Shown piece by piece: positions 14,433 through 22,064 of a DNA stretch of 64,000 bases. Origin of the DNA: Halobacterium sp. KA-4 (lineage in GTDB: Archaea; Halobacteriota; Halobacteria; Halobacteriales; Halobacteriaceae); NCBI RefSeq assembly GCF_021028995.1, contig NZ_JAJJZG010000003.1:1-64000 (forward strand), in the 5' to 3' direction. The first letter of the stretch is position 1; every line of letters starts with the position of its first letter. The notes beneath the pieces were generated by a model. The model made no database searches, had not been told where the DNA came from, and saw nothing but the letters and a program-made list of their open reading frames with translations. The position numbers and the translations under genes are program-made.

Positions 14433-14849
14433 TCACAGCCGACCCTCCGGCCGTCCGAACTGGCGGCCATCGTGTCCGGCGGCGGGCTCGACCGGCTGGC
14501 CGCCGTCGGTGACTGGTTCGGGGCTACTCTCGGTGTCGGGGATGCGGATGGGCTGGTCCTCGACGTCGTGGTCGTTGACAAAGTCGGCCTTGCGGAGCGC
14601 GCAGAGGTGAGCGCACGGTCCGTCGTGGTAGCGGTAGCCGTCGCAGTCGCACCAACCGACGTAGGCGCCGCGTTCGCGGGCGAGAGCGCACTCGTGGGTG
14701 TCGCCGTCGGGAAGGGTGACGACCCAACCGTAGCGGTTCAGGCTCTCTATGAGAGCGTCGTCGGGGTCACCGCGGGTCCAAGAGCCTGTATGGTCGTCGC
14801 GTTCGCTGAGGAAGTCGAGGGGTTCGGAGAGTGGTGGGGTGTCCGTCAT
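14433..14849 (-). CDS. SWIM zinc-finger protein
   Basis: 138 residues. The central WCDCDGYRYHDGPCAHLCAL has the C-x-C ... C-x-H pattern of a SWIM domain, used for nucleic-acid or protein binding in haloarchaeal accessory genes. The N-terminal part before it (SLNRYGWVVTLPDGDTHEC) is the usual strand-rich lead-in. The C-terminus is disordered. Its start overlaps the preceding gene by four bases. Confidence 0.75.
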   Translation of the reverse strand: MTDTPPLSEPLDFLSERDDHTGSWTRGDPDDALIESLNRYGWVVTLPDGDTHECALARERGAYVGWCDCDGYRYHDGPCAHLCALRKADFVNDHDVEDQPIRIPDTESSPEPVTDGGQPVEPAAGHDGRQFGRPEGRL

Positions 14850-15058
14850 AGCCGACCCCCGGCGAGTTGGCCGTCACTCGTCACGCAGCCGGACATGCGG
14901 TCGGTGCCATCGCCGAACGCGTAGGTGCCGGTTCGTCCGCAGTCCAGGCACTCGTAGCGTTCGGTGGCAGTGCCGGTCGGGTTGCCGTTGGCGTCCTCGG
15001 GGTACGTGGCGTCGACGATTTCGATTGCGGGGCTGCCGCACTCGCAGACGAGGGTCAC
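14846..15058 (-). CDS. Small zinc-ribbon protein
   Basis: 70 residues from GTG (GTGA overlap). CECG near the N-terminus and CLDCG about 30 residues later form a four-cysteine zinc ribbon. The spacer contains a beta hairpin rich in Gly and Thr. Small zinc ribbons like this are common in haloviruses; no specific role is visible. Confidence 0.65.
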   Translation of the reverse strand: MTLVCECGSPAIEIVDATYPEDANGNPTGTATERYECLDCGRTGTYAFGDGTDRMSGCVTSDGQLAGGRL

Positions 15059-15171
15059 GCGGGGACACCTCCGAAAACAGGGGCCGGGTTAGTTAGCGGG
15101 CGGGACGTCGAGGTCGTGGTCGTCGTGGTGGCGGTCGGTCCTTGTGGTGGACGTGGTGGATTCGTGGTCAT
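15055..15171 (-). CDS. 38-residue Thr/Pro-rich peptide, first gene of the operon
   Basis: From the ATG at 15171, MTTNPPRPPQGPTATTTTTT and 18 more residues. It is disordered and threonine-rich. Its stop overlaps the next GTG (GTGA). CATAGATA about 30 bases upstream (minus strand) may be the TATA box. A longer frame to 15303 is rejected because it would cross that promoter. The peptide may mainly couple translation of the zinc-ribbon gene. Confidence 0.4.
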   Translation of the reverse strand: MTTNPPRPPQGPTATTTTTTSTSRPLTNPAPVFGGVPA

Positions 15172-15354
15172 GGTCCTCTCTGGCTTGTCCGTAGCGGTGT
15201 ATCTATGCGAGCGGTACGACGAGTCTGAGACGACACGCCAGCGGGCTCTAACGGCCGTGAGACGCGCTAAATTCCACGAATAGCCGGGGGTGCAACACGA
15301 CACCTTATCTGCTCGTGGAGAACACTGAAGTTACCGGGCGAAAATGCGGGGAGT

Positions 15355-15732
15355 ATGGCTGGTGACGACCACGCGGTCGTAAAGACGTACGTGCCGACCG
15401 AGCAGAAATCGGCGTGGAGCGAGCACGCCGACGAGCTCGACATGTCCCAGAGCGAGTACCTGCGGACTATGGTACAAGCCGGGCGAAGAGGGTTTCTGGA
15501 CGACCACGAGGAAGGTGGTTCTGGGGACGCTACCCCTGGGGGGAGCGGCCTTGAAGACCGGGTCCTCGAATCGGTGTCTGCGGCGGACGTCGTGTCGTGG
15601 GACCAACTCGTCTCGGAGCTCTCTGGTGACTTCGAGGACCGCCTCGACGAAGCGGTGCAGTCGCTGGTCGAGCGCGGGGAGATTCGCCACGACCCGCGGC
15701 AGGGCGGCTACGTCCGTCAGGAGGACCGATGA
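15355..15732 (+). CDS. Ribbon-helix-helix/winged-helix-type regulator beside the integrase
   Basis: 125 residues. The N-terminal part (VVKTYVPTEQKSAWSEHADE, then DMSQSEYLRTMVQAG) resembles a ribbon-helix-helix arm. The C-terminal part (about 70-120, VVSWDQLVSELSGDFEDRLD, then LVERGEIRHD) resembles a winged helix. Small proteins of this kind regularly precede haloarchaeal tyrosine integrases. Its stop overlaps the integrase start by four bases, so it may act as a directionality or repressor factor. It is divergent from the operon beginning at 15171. Confidence 0.7.
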   Translation: MAGDDHAVVKTYVPTEQKSAWSEHADELDMSQSEYLRTMVQAGRRGFLDDHEEGGSGDATPGGSGLEDRVLESVSAADVVSWDQLVSELSGDFEDRLDEAVQSLVERGEIRHDPRQGGYVRQEDR

Positions 15733-16775
15733 GCGAGCGCGCCGTCGACGCCGGGCGCGGCCACGACGCCGAAGACCCGATCGAGTACTTCCTCGAAGAC
15801 ATGGCCTACCACGGAAAATCCGAGCGTACGCGTGAGGCGTACGGGCGCGTCCTCCGGGAGTTCGAGGCGTTCCTCGCGGAGACGGGCACCGAGCCCGCGG
15901 AGGCCGACCGCCGGGACTGCCTCGCGTGGGTGCACGAACTCCGCGGCGACCACGCCGACAGCACAGTCGCGACGTACGCCTCGTATCTCAACCGATTCTA
16001 CGGCTACATGACCCAGGTCGGAGAGTTCGACGGCAACCCGATGACGCTGGTCACTCAGGAAATGGACGAGGCCATCGACACGGACCCGACTCGCCGCGAG
16101 GTCTCGGTGCCCCAGATGCGGTCGTTCGTCGACGGAATCACCCACCCGCTGGAGTGGGCAGTCGTCCTCACACTGCTGAAAACCGGGCTGCGCGTCGGCG
16201 AACTCTGCAATCTCGATATTCGTGACCTCGCACTGGACGCGCCGGCGGTCGAGTCCTCTTACGACCTCGGAACGCGCGCACAGCTGGACGGGCGGCCAGA
16301 CACGCTGTTCGTCGACCCGGACGTGAGCCGTGGCGAAATGGCGAACGGCGAGGAACGCACCGCGTCGAACAAGCGCAAGCGCGCAACGCTCGTACCCGTT
16401 GATGGGGAGCTGAAGGCCGCATTTGTGCGCTGGCTGGCGATTCGCCCGGACACGCCGTCCTCAGCAGAGCCGCTGTTTGCGAGCACACGAGACGCGTGGG
16501 GCGAGCGGCTCACCCCGGAGATGGTGCGGTCGTTCGTCCGCGAACACGCCGAAGAAGCGGGCTGGTACCGTAGTGGCGCCGACGCCGCCGAGAACGTCAC
16601 GCCCCACTACTTCCGGCACTTCTTCACGACGCACCTCCGGGACCGCACCGGCGACCGCGGCGTCGTGAAGTACCTCCGGGGCGACGTCGCCGACGACATC
16701 ATCGACACGTACACCCACAACTGGGGGGACAGAGTCCGCGAGGTCTACCTCGCGAACGTGTACTCGCTGACGTGA
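15729..16775 (+). CDS. Tyrosine recombinase (integrase)
   Basis: 348 residues. The N-terminal SAM-like core-binding domain (about 15-105) precedes the catalytic domain. The catalytic residues are an Arg in KTGLRVGELCN (about 156-166), H-x-x-R in PHYFRHFFTTH (about 293-303), a later His/Trp near YTHNWGDR and the nucleophilic Tyr in VYLANVY near the end. It integrates or excises the element by strand exchange at att sites. Its position at one border of the viral gene block is typical. No tRNA gene was found in the 180 bases that follow. Confidence 0.85.
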   Translation: MSERAVDAGRGHDAEDPIEYFLEDMAYHGKSERTREAYGRVLREFEAFLAETGTEPAEADRRDCLAWVHELRGDHADSTVATYASYLNRFYGYMTQVGEFDGNPMTLVTQEMDEAIDTDPTRREVSVPQMRSFVDGITHPLEWAVVLTLLKTGLRVGELCNLDIRDLALDAPAVESSYDLGTRAQLDGRPDTLFVDPDVSRGEMANGEERTASNKRKRATLVPVDGELKAAFVRWLAIRPDTPSSAEPLFASTRDAWGERLTPEMVRSFVREHAEEAGWYRSGADAAENVTPHYFRHFFTTHLRDRTGDRGVVKYLRGDVADDIIDTYTHNWGDRVREVYLANVYSLT

Positions 16776-16958
16776 CGTTCGAACGCCAGTACATAAATTG
16801 CATGCTGCTATATTGAATTGTGTCTCGCGGCGGTGGTCGTCTTCTCGACGATATTGGGGGCCAGTAGCGCTCTAACGCCTGCTGCTGGAGTTTTCCGCGA
16901 ACAGTCTACGACCGCCTCAGTTACGCTATCGACTGCCTGAGCCGCGCCTCCAGCTCGA

Positions 16959-18293
16959 ATGCCCAGTAACGACAACACCCAAGCCGCGGCGGACCGAATC
17001 CACTGCCGAATGCCGCCCTACGACTGGTCGCGCCGCGACGTGCTGAAGGCCGCCGTCGCCACCGGCACGACAGCTGCTCTCTCTGCGTGTCTTGACCTCG
17101 CACCCGACGACAGGCCACCACGCGGCTCTCCCGCCTCGAAGCCGGCTCGTCAACACGCGTGGAACGACCACGTGCGCACCGACGAGTACGGGAACATCGA
17201 ACTGCCGCGCCACCAAACCTTGCTGTACCTCTCGCTGGACCGCGACGGCCAGCCCACGGAATCCGACCGCGAGACCGTCGAACGTGCGCTCGCCGTTCTT
17301 GACGAGGCATACGAGTGGTCGAACGACGGCCTGCTGTTCTCCGTGGCGTACTCGCCGGCGTATTTCGAGCGCTTCGACGCCGCACCCACGGGCGTCGACC
17401 TTCCGCAACCGGAGCCGCTGTCGCCGTTCGAAGACCCGGTCTTCGACACGCAGGACGTGCTCGTCCACCTCGCCAGCGACCGCGCAGACGTGGTACTCGA
17501 AACCGAACACGCGCTCACCGGGAGAAGCGACGAAATGAACGGTATCAGTGTCGACGCGGCGCTAACCGACGTGCTGACGGTCGAATCGCGGCGGACGGGC
17601 TTCGTCGGCGCGGGGATGCCCGCCGAACGTCAGGACGCCGCCGGCATCCCCGACTCGAAGCCAGTCCCCGAGGAGTCACCGCTGTTCATGGGATTCACCG
17701 CCGGCTTCCGCGAGAATCAGGCGACGGAAGACGACGTCACCATCCAGTCGGGGCCGTTCGCGGGCGGCACCACGAAGGTCGTCTCGAACCTCCGCCAGCG
17801 CCTCGACGACTGGTACGGCGAACAGAACTACGACGAGCGCGTGATGGAGTTGTTCAGTCCTGGCCACGCTGCCGACGACCTCGTAGAAGGCGTCGGGAAT
17901 AACCTCGGCTCGAACAGCCGCGTGGACGACTACGTCGACGACATTGAGGAGCACGTCCGCGAGTACGGCCGCGTGGGCCACGCGCAGAAAGCCGCTCGTG
18001 CTAATCGGGACAGCGATGGGAACGTACGCGTGCTCCGGCGACACTTCGAGTCCACGGACGACATCGGCTCCAACCGCGCCGTCGCCAGCCTCCACTTCCC
18101 GTCGCTGCAGCGCGAGATTTCGACGTTCAAGGACGTGCGTCGCGCGATGAACGGCACAGACGTGACCGAGGTGACGCCGGCGGTTCGCCAGCGCGTCAAC
18201 AACGGGATTCTGGAGTACATCTTCGTGCGCCGGCGCGGCTACTTCCTCGTGCCGCCACGGGGGTTGCGCGCGCTGCCCGAACCCGACCCGTGA
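16959..18293 (+). CDS. Tat-exported DyP-type peroxidase-like protein
   Basis: 444 residues, or 427 from the second ATG at 17010 directly before the Tat motif WSRRDVLKAAVATGTTAALS. The C-terminal half resembles DyP/EfeB heme peroxidases: a histidine in GRVGHAQKAARANRD followed by RVLRRHFES, and closing strands (SLHFPSLQREISTF). The GxxDG signature of that family is not evident, so peroxidase activity is uncertain. EfeB proteins act outside the cell in iron or heme uptake. The P19-like lipoprotein 1.4 kb downstream supports such a role, although the two genes are not adjacent. Confidence 0.55.
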   Translation: MPSNDNTQAAADRIHCRMPPYDWSRRDVLKAAVATGTTAALSACLDLAPDDRPPRGSPASKPARQHAWNDHVRTDEYGNIELPRHQTLLYLSLDRDGQPTESDRETVERALAVLDEAYEWSNDGLLFSVAYSPAYFERFDAAPTGVDLPQPEPLSPFEDPVFDTQDVLVHLASDRADVVLETEHALTGRSDEMNGISVDAALTDVLTVESRRTGFVGAGMPAERQDAAGIPDSKPVPEESPLFMGFTAGFRENQATEDDVTIQSGPFAGGTTKVVSNLRQRLDDWYGEQNYDERVMELFSPGHAADDLVEGVGNNLGSNSRVDDYVDDIEEHVREYGRVGHAQKAARANRDSDGNVRVLRRHFESTDDIGSNRAVASLHFPSLQREISTFKDVRRAMNGTDVTEVTPAVRQRVNNGILEYIFVRRRGYFLVPPRGLRALPEPDP

Positions 18294-18599
18294 CTACAGT
18301 TCGAGTTCAGTAGCGTCGCTGACGTCGAACTTCAGGACTTCGGGTTCGCCAGCGAGCAGGTCCGGGAGTTCTGCTTCGAGTCGCTGGAAGTGGTCGCTGT
18401 TCTCGTGGGCTTCCAGTGCGGCTTCGTCCTCGTACTGCTCGAAGAATCGAATCCGGTTCTCGTCCTGGACGTCGACAGCCGCGCGGTAGTCGATGACGCC
18501 GTCTTCGCGGTTCGACTCCTCGACGAGGTGGTCGGCGAGGTCGAGGGCGTCCTCGCGGCGCGCCGGGTCGATTGGGAAGGTCGCGTGGAGTACAATCAT
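18294..18599 (-). CDS. Antibiotic-biosynthesis-monooxygenase-like (ABM) domain protein
   Basis: 101 residues from the ATG at 18599 (MIVLHATFPIDPARREDALD). It fits the dimeric alpha-beta barrel of the ABM family: a strand, helix, strand with RFFEQYEDEAALEAHENSDH, and a final strand. Members degrade heme, oxidise quinols or simply bind small ligands. The gene is convergent with the DyP-like gene, whose stop ends one base earlier. A longer start at 18620 is less likely. Confidence 0.75.
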   Translation of the reverse strand: MIVLHATFPIDPARREDALDLADHLVEESNREDGVIDYRAAVDVQDENRIRFFEQYEDEAALEAHENSDHFQRLEAELPDLLAGEPEVLKFDVSDATELEL

Positions 18600-18647
18600 G
18601 CGTGCCCGGATAGCGGCCACCAGCCGAAGTAAGTCCGGGTAGCGACA

Positions 18648-19592
18648 CTACCGACGGACGAGAACGATGGCGGCGAGCGCGAGCGCTGTGAGGGCGTGGA
18701 CGACGCCGTATCCGGAGACCGACGTGCCGGATTCGCTGGTGGCCGCGTCGGCGGTTTCCGTGGGCGTGACGACGCTGTCGTCGTTCGACGGCGTCTGTAC
18801 GACGGGTTCGCTGGTCGTCGCAGCAACCTCGTCGACCTGCCAGACGAGGAAGTACGTGCTCACGGGGCTGTCGCCGGCGCGCACGAGGCGGTCGCCCTCG
18901 GAGAACTCGCCATCCCCGCCGTCGGTGTACAACTGTGCGTACAGCCCGACAGTCGAGCGATTCTCGGAGAACACGGACGAGTCGAAGTCGACGCCGACGT
19001 CCGCGTGAGCGCCGGCATCGAGTGCTTTCGTGCCGACAATGTGGCCTTCCGTGCCTGACTCCGTGCGGAGCACGAGAAAGACGTCGTCGGGGAGCACAGC
19101 GCTGTCGACGATCGCGGTCGCGGACGCCGTCTGCTGGGCCTGCGCGCGCTCGGCGACGACGCTGGCTGGCTGGTCACGTTTGGCGAGCGTCACCGACTGG
19201 CTGGTCGTCGCGCCGAACGCCGACGCGCGCTCGTCGACGCCGGGGTCGAACTCGCCGTCATCATGGCGGTCAGCGTGGAACACCACCCACAGCGGCCCGT
19301 TGTCGGGCCAGTCAGCCCAAGCGTCGGCGTCCATCTCGACGGGGAGGTTCTGCTGGAAGCCGTCGTCGAAGTCGACGCTTCTGTGGCCGACGGGGTCGCC
19401 GATTTCGCCGTCGTCGGTTGCGCGGTGGAGGACGACGAAGCCGTCCGTGAGTGGCCGAACGGCCTCTACGACGACCGTGCCGTCAGCGGAGTGCTGGCTG
19501 TCGACCTCGACGTGGTTGCCGTGGGCGGCGACGGGGCTGGCGGACGCCACGAGCGCGAGCGCGAGGAGGGCGGCGAGGACGGCACGTCGCAT
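18648..19592 (-). CDS. Secreted surface protein with repeated domain and C-terminal anchor
   Basis: 314 residues from the ATG at 19592. A Sec-type signal (MRRAVLAALLALALVASASP) precedes two copies of a roughly 110-residue acidic beta domain, each with a GEIGDPVGHRSVDFDDGF or GTEGHIVGTKALDAGAH-like stretch. A Thr/Ser-rich spacer and a C-terminal hydrophobic tail ending in ArgArg follow. The tail resembles a degenerate PGF-CTERM sorting signal (SGYGVVHALTALAL), so the protein may be processed by archaeosortase. The repeated domain is widespread in haloarchaeal surface proteins, function unknown. Confidence 0.7.
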   Translation of the reverse strand: MRRAVLAALLALALVASASPVAAHGNHVEVDSQHSADGTVVVEAVRPLTDGFVVLHRATDDGEIGDPVGHRSVDFDDGFQQNLPVEMDADAWADWPDNGPLWVVFHADRHDDGEFDPGVDERASAFGATTSQSVTLAKRDQPASVVAERAQAQQTASATAIVDSAVLPDDVFLVLRTESGTEGHIVGTKALDAGAHADVGVDFDSSVFSENRSTVGLYAQLYTDGGDGEFSEGDRLVRAGDSPVSTYFLVWQVDEVAATTSEPVVQTPSNDDSVVTPTETADAATSESGTSVSGYGVVHALTALALAAIVLVRR

Positions 19593-19677
19593 GCCGGCGT
19601 CTACCCGGGACGCGAGGTTAATGCTTCTGGAGCGGGAGACCACAGCGGCTATGGGTTCGCCGACCCCTGTTCGCGGT

Positions 19678-20736
19678 ATGCGCCGCCGACGGTTCCTCGC
19701 GCTCGGCTCCGTCTTCGCCGCTTCGACTCTCCTCGCTGGCTGCACGGGCGACGTGAGCACGGACGCGACAGAGACGACGCCCGCAGCGACGACCAGCACG
19801 AAGCCCGACGGCGTCTACGTCCAGTCCTTCGAGGAGCGGATGGCGATGCAGGGGACGACGACTGTCGGCGACTACACGGTCGCGCTGATGTTCACGGTAC
19901 CGCACACGTTCTGGACGTTGACGAACACGGAGCGCTCGAAGACCGCGAAGACGAGTGAGGACTCCATTCACCTGATGGCGGTCGTCTGGGACGACGAAAC
20001 CGGAGCTGTGCTGCCGGACACGGGCGTCTCCGTCGAGTTGGAGCGCGGCGAGTTCCTCGCGCAGGAAGTGATGTATCCGATGCTCTCCCAGCCGATGGGG
20101 TTCCACTACGGCGGGAACTTCGGGCTCGACGGCGACGGCACGTACACCGCGAACGTCTCCATCGGCGGCATCTCGGCGCGCACCACGGGCGCGTTCGAGG
20201 GGCGCTTCGAGAGCGCCGAAACCGCCGAGATGACCGTGGAGTTCACCGAGGAAACACGCGCACGAGTCGGGTCGACGCCCATCGAGCAGGCGAGGGAGTC
20301 GGGCGCACTCGCACCCCGAGAGACGAGTTATCCGAAGTCGATTTCGCCAGCACCCGAGGACCTGCCGGGGACAGTTCGCGGGACCGCGGCCATCGACGAC
20401 GCGTACCTCGTCGTCACCGATCTCACGTCCGCCGAGCGTGTCGGTCGACCAGAGGACGCGTATCTCGCGGTGTCGGCGCGCACGCGGTACAACAGCTACG
20501 AGCTCTCGGGGATGGCGCTGGACGTGACGCTCGAACGAGACGGCGAGACGGTCTACGAGGGCGCGCTGACGCGGACGCTCAGCCCGGACCTCGGCTACCA
20601 CTACGGCGTCGCGGTGCCGAGCGTCGAAACAGGTGACGACCTCACGCTCTCGGTGCGGACGCCACCGCGGGTCGCGCGCCACGAGGGCTACGAGACGGCG
20701 TTCCTCGAGACGGCATCGGTGACGCTGACGCTGTAG
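19678..20736 (+). CDS. P19/Tp34-like lipoprotein, possible iron-uptake protein
   Basis: 352 residues. The start is the ATG at 19678 that begins the Tat and lipobox signal RRRRFLALGSVFAASTLLAG-C; the very long upstream frame is antisense to the gene at 18648-19592. The first domain (about 45-190) contains MGFHYGGNFGLDGDGTYTAN, the signature-like H-Y-G-x-N segment of periplasmic Fe2+/Cu-binding P19/Tp34 proteins. A second, related domain follows with LGYHYGVAVPSVETGDDLTL. It would sit on the outer face of the membrane. No permease gene is adjacent. Confidence 0.65.
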   Translation: MRRRRFLALGSVFAASTLLAGCTGDVSTDATETTPAATTSTKPDGVYVQSFEERMAMQGTTTVGDYTVALMFTVPHTFWTLTNTERSKTAKTSEDSIHLMAVVWDDETGAVLPDTGVSVELERGEFLAQEVMYPMLSQPMGFHYGGNFGLDGDGTYTANVSIGGISARTTGAFEGRFESAETAEMTVEFTEETRARVGSTPIEQARESGALAPRETSYPKSISPAPEDLPGTVRGTAAIDDAYLVVTDLTSAERVGRPEDAYLAVSARTRYNSYELSGMALDVTLERDGETVYEGALTRTLSPDLGYHYGVAVPSVETGDDLTLSVRTPPRVARHEGYETAFLETASVTLTL

Positions 20737-20793
20737 GCGTCCGCAGAGCACTCCGGCCACCGGACCTACGTGCTGGCCGTCGAAGACCACGGC

Positions 20794-21030
20794 ATGACCG
20801 GGCCACACCCGTCGAAGTACGAGTTAGAGGGCGCGAAGGTGTACGTTCACGAGGAGGGCGAGGCTGCCGAAGTCACGCACATCGACGTCGAACACCCCGA
20901 CATCAACGAAATTATCGAGCCCGGGGAGAACACGTTCGTCGGCGGGAAAGAGGGCGGCGTCTTCGTGGGACTGAAAGACGAGATGCTGGAACGCGCCCGC
21001 GACTATCTCGCCAAGCGGAAAGAAGAGTGA
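20794..21030 (+). CDS. Small conserved-looking haloarchaeal protein
   Basis: 78 residues from the ATG at 20794 (MTGPHPSKYELEGAKVYVHE). It is acidic, with beta strands followed by a C-terminal helix (MLERARDYLAKRKEE). I have no family name for it. It ends directly at the stop of the convergent CapA-like gene, with one base between them. Confidence 0.65.
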   Translation: MTGPHPSKYELEGAKVYVHEEGEAAEVTHIDVEHPDINEIIEPGENTFVGGKEGGVFVGLKDEMLERARDYLAKRKEE

Positions 21031-21031
21031 G

Positions 21032-22021
21032 TCAGTCGAGGTCGACGAGGAGGTCGTCGCCGTCGCGCTCGAATTCGGTGTCGAAGGGGGCGGAGCGCTC
21101 GCGCATCGTCTCGCGGCACCACGCCGCGGCCTCCGCGTCGGCGTGGTAGACGCTGTAGTGGTCGATTTCTGTGGGGTGGAGGCGGAGTTCGGTCGGGTCG
21201 CCGTCGGCGGTCACGTCGAGTTCGAAGAGGAAGCCGCGGTCGTTGCGGAGGTCTTCGTCGATGGCGTAGTCGTCGACGAAGTCGCCGGTGTCGTAGAGAA
21301 TCGGAGCGCCGTCACGGAGTTCGACGCCCTGGAAGACGTGGGCGCTGTGGCCGTGGACGACGTCGACGCCCTCGTCGACGAGCCAGCGGCCGAATTCGCG
21401 GTACTGCTCGGCCGGCGTCTCGACCATGTTCGGCCCCCAGTGAAGGGTCGCAACGAGCAGGTCGGGATCGTGGGCGGCCGCACGGTCCAGCGCCTCGCGG
21501 ACGGCCTCGCGGGTGTCCGCGTCGTCGACATCGCACTCTATGCGCGCCGTGCCAGGGCTGTCCGGGCCGGCGGCGTACTCGGGCGTGTTATCGGTGAACG
21601 CGACGAACGCGGCTGTGCAGTCGCCGACGGAGACGACGGCGGGGTCGAGCGCGTCGTCCCAGTCGCGGCCAGCTCCGGTGCGAGCGATGCCCGCGTCGTC
21701 GAGTTCGTCGAGCGTGTCGCGGAGCGCGCGCTCGCCGTAGTCGAGGACGTGGTTGTTCGCGAGCGTGACGCCGTCAACGCCCGCGGCCCTCAGCGCGGGA
21801 ATCGCCCACTCGGGGTCCGCGCGGAAGTGGAACGCACGGGTCGTGCGCGTCCACGGCTCGCCGCGCGTGGAGAGACAACACTCCAGGTTACAGAACAGTC
21901 CGTCGAGCCCGGCGAGCCGGTCTTCGAGGTCACCCCAGACAGCAGTGGCGTCGCGGGTGCGCTGGCGCTCGTCGACGGCGCGGCCCAGCATCACGTCGCC
22001 GGTGAATCCGAGCGTCGGCAT
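21032..22021 (-). CDS. CapA-family metallophosphatase-like protein
   Basis: 329 residues. The family motifs are present in order: TGDVMLGR near the N-terminus, FCNLECCLS (about 42-50), ANNHVLDYG (about 88-96), VATLHWGPN (about 190-198), VHGHSAHVFQ and LYDTGDFVDDY. These supply the metal and catalytic residues of the calcineurin-like CapA/PgsA fold, used in bacteria for poly-gamma-glutamate synthesis. No signal peptide or membrane helix is present, so a cytoplasmic hydrolase is likely. The substrate is not known. Confidence 0.85.
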   Translation of the reverse strand: MPTLGFTGDVMLGRAVDERQRTRDATAVWGDLEDRLAGLDGLFCNLECCLSTRGEPWTRTTRAFHFRADPEWAIPALRAAGVDGVTLANNHVLDYGERALRDTLDELDDAGIARTGAGRDWDDALDPAVVSVGDCTAAFVAFTDNTPEYAAGPDSPGTARIECDVDDADTREAVREALDRAAAHDPDLLVATLHWGPNMVETPAEQYREFGRWLVDEGVDVVHGHSAHVFQGVELRDGAPILYDTGDFVDDYAIDEDLRNDRGFLFELDVTADGDPTELRLHPTEIDHYSVYHADAEAAAWCRETMRERSAPFDTEFERDGDDLLVDLD

Positions 22022-22064
22022 GGCCGGCGCTACGCGCGAGCAACTGTTAGTCGTTCTCGCCGAC

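Larger units (their letters stand above)
1901..16775. mobile_element. Integrated haloarchaeal virus (provirus), SH1/SNJ1-like two-capsid-protein type
   Basis: A continuous block of about 38 small, mostly overlapping genes. It contains two adjacent capsid-like proteins (9041-9463 and 9485-9991), a short P-loop ATPase with GSSGGGKT (11268-11942), many one-helix membrane proteins, small zinc-finger proteins, ribbon-helix-helix regulators and a tyrosine integrase at the right end (15729-16775). This gene set is known from tailless icosahedral membrane-containing haloviruses and their proviruses (SH1, HHIV-2, SNJ1, older family name Sphaerolipoviridae). The assignment is inference from protein character and layout. 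No direct repeats that could be attL/attR were found, so the outer limits are only the outermost genes. No replication protein was recognised. Confidence 0.75.

Noticed and set aside
571-16810. ATGCTGCTA shared at both sides of the viral element as an att core
   Set aside because: Nine bases are expected by chance in a comparison of this size, and the flanks do not match.
18648-19799. A longer start for the surface protein at 19799
   Set aside because: The added residues are not signal-like and would overlap the promoter and start of the divergent lipoprotein gene; the ATG at 19592 begins a good signal peptide.
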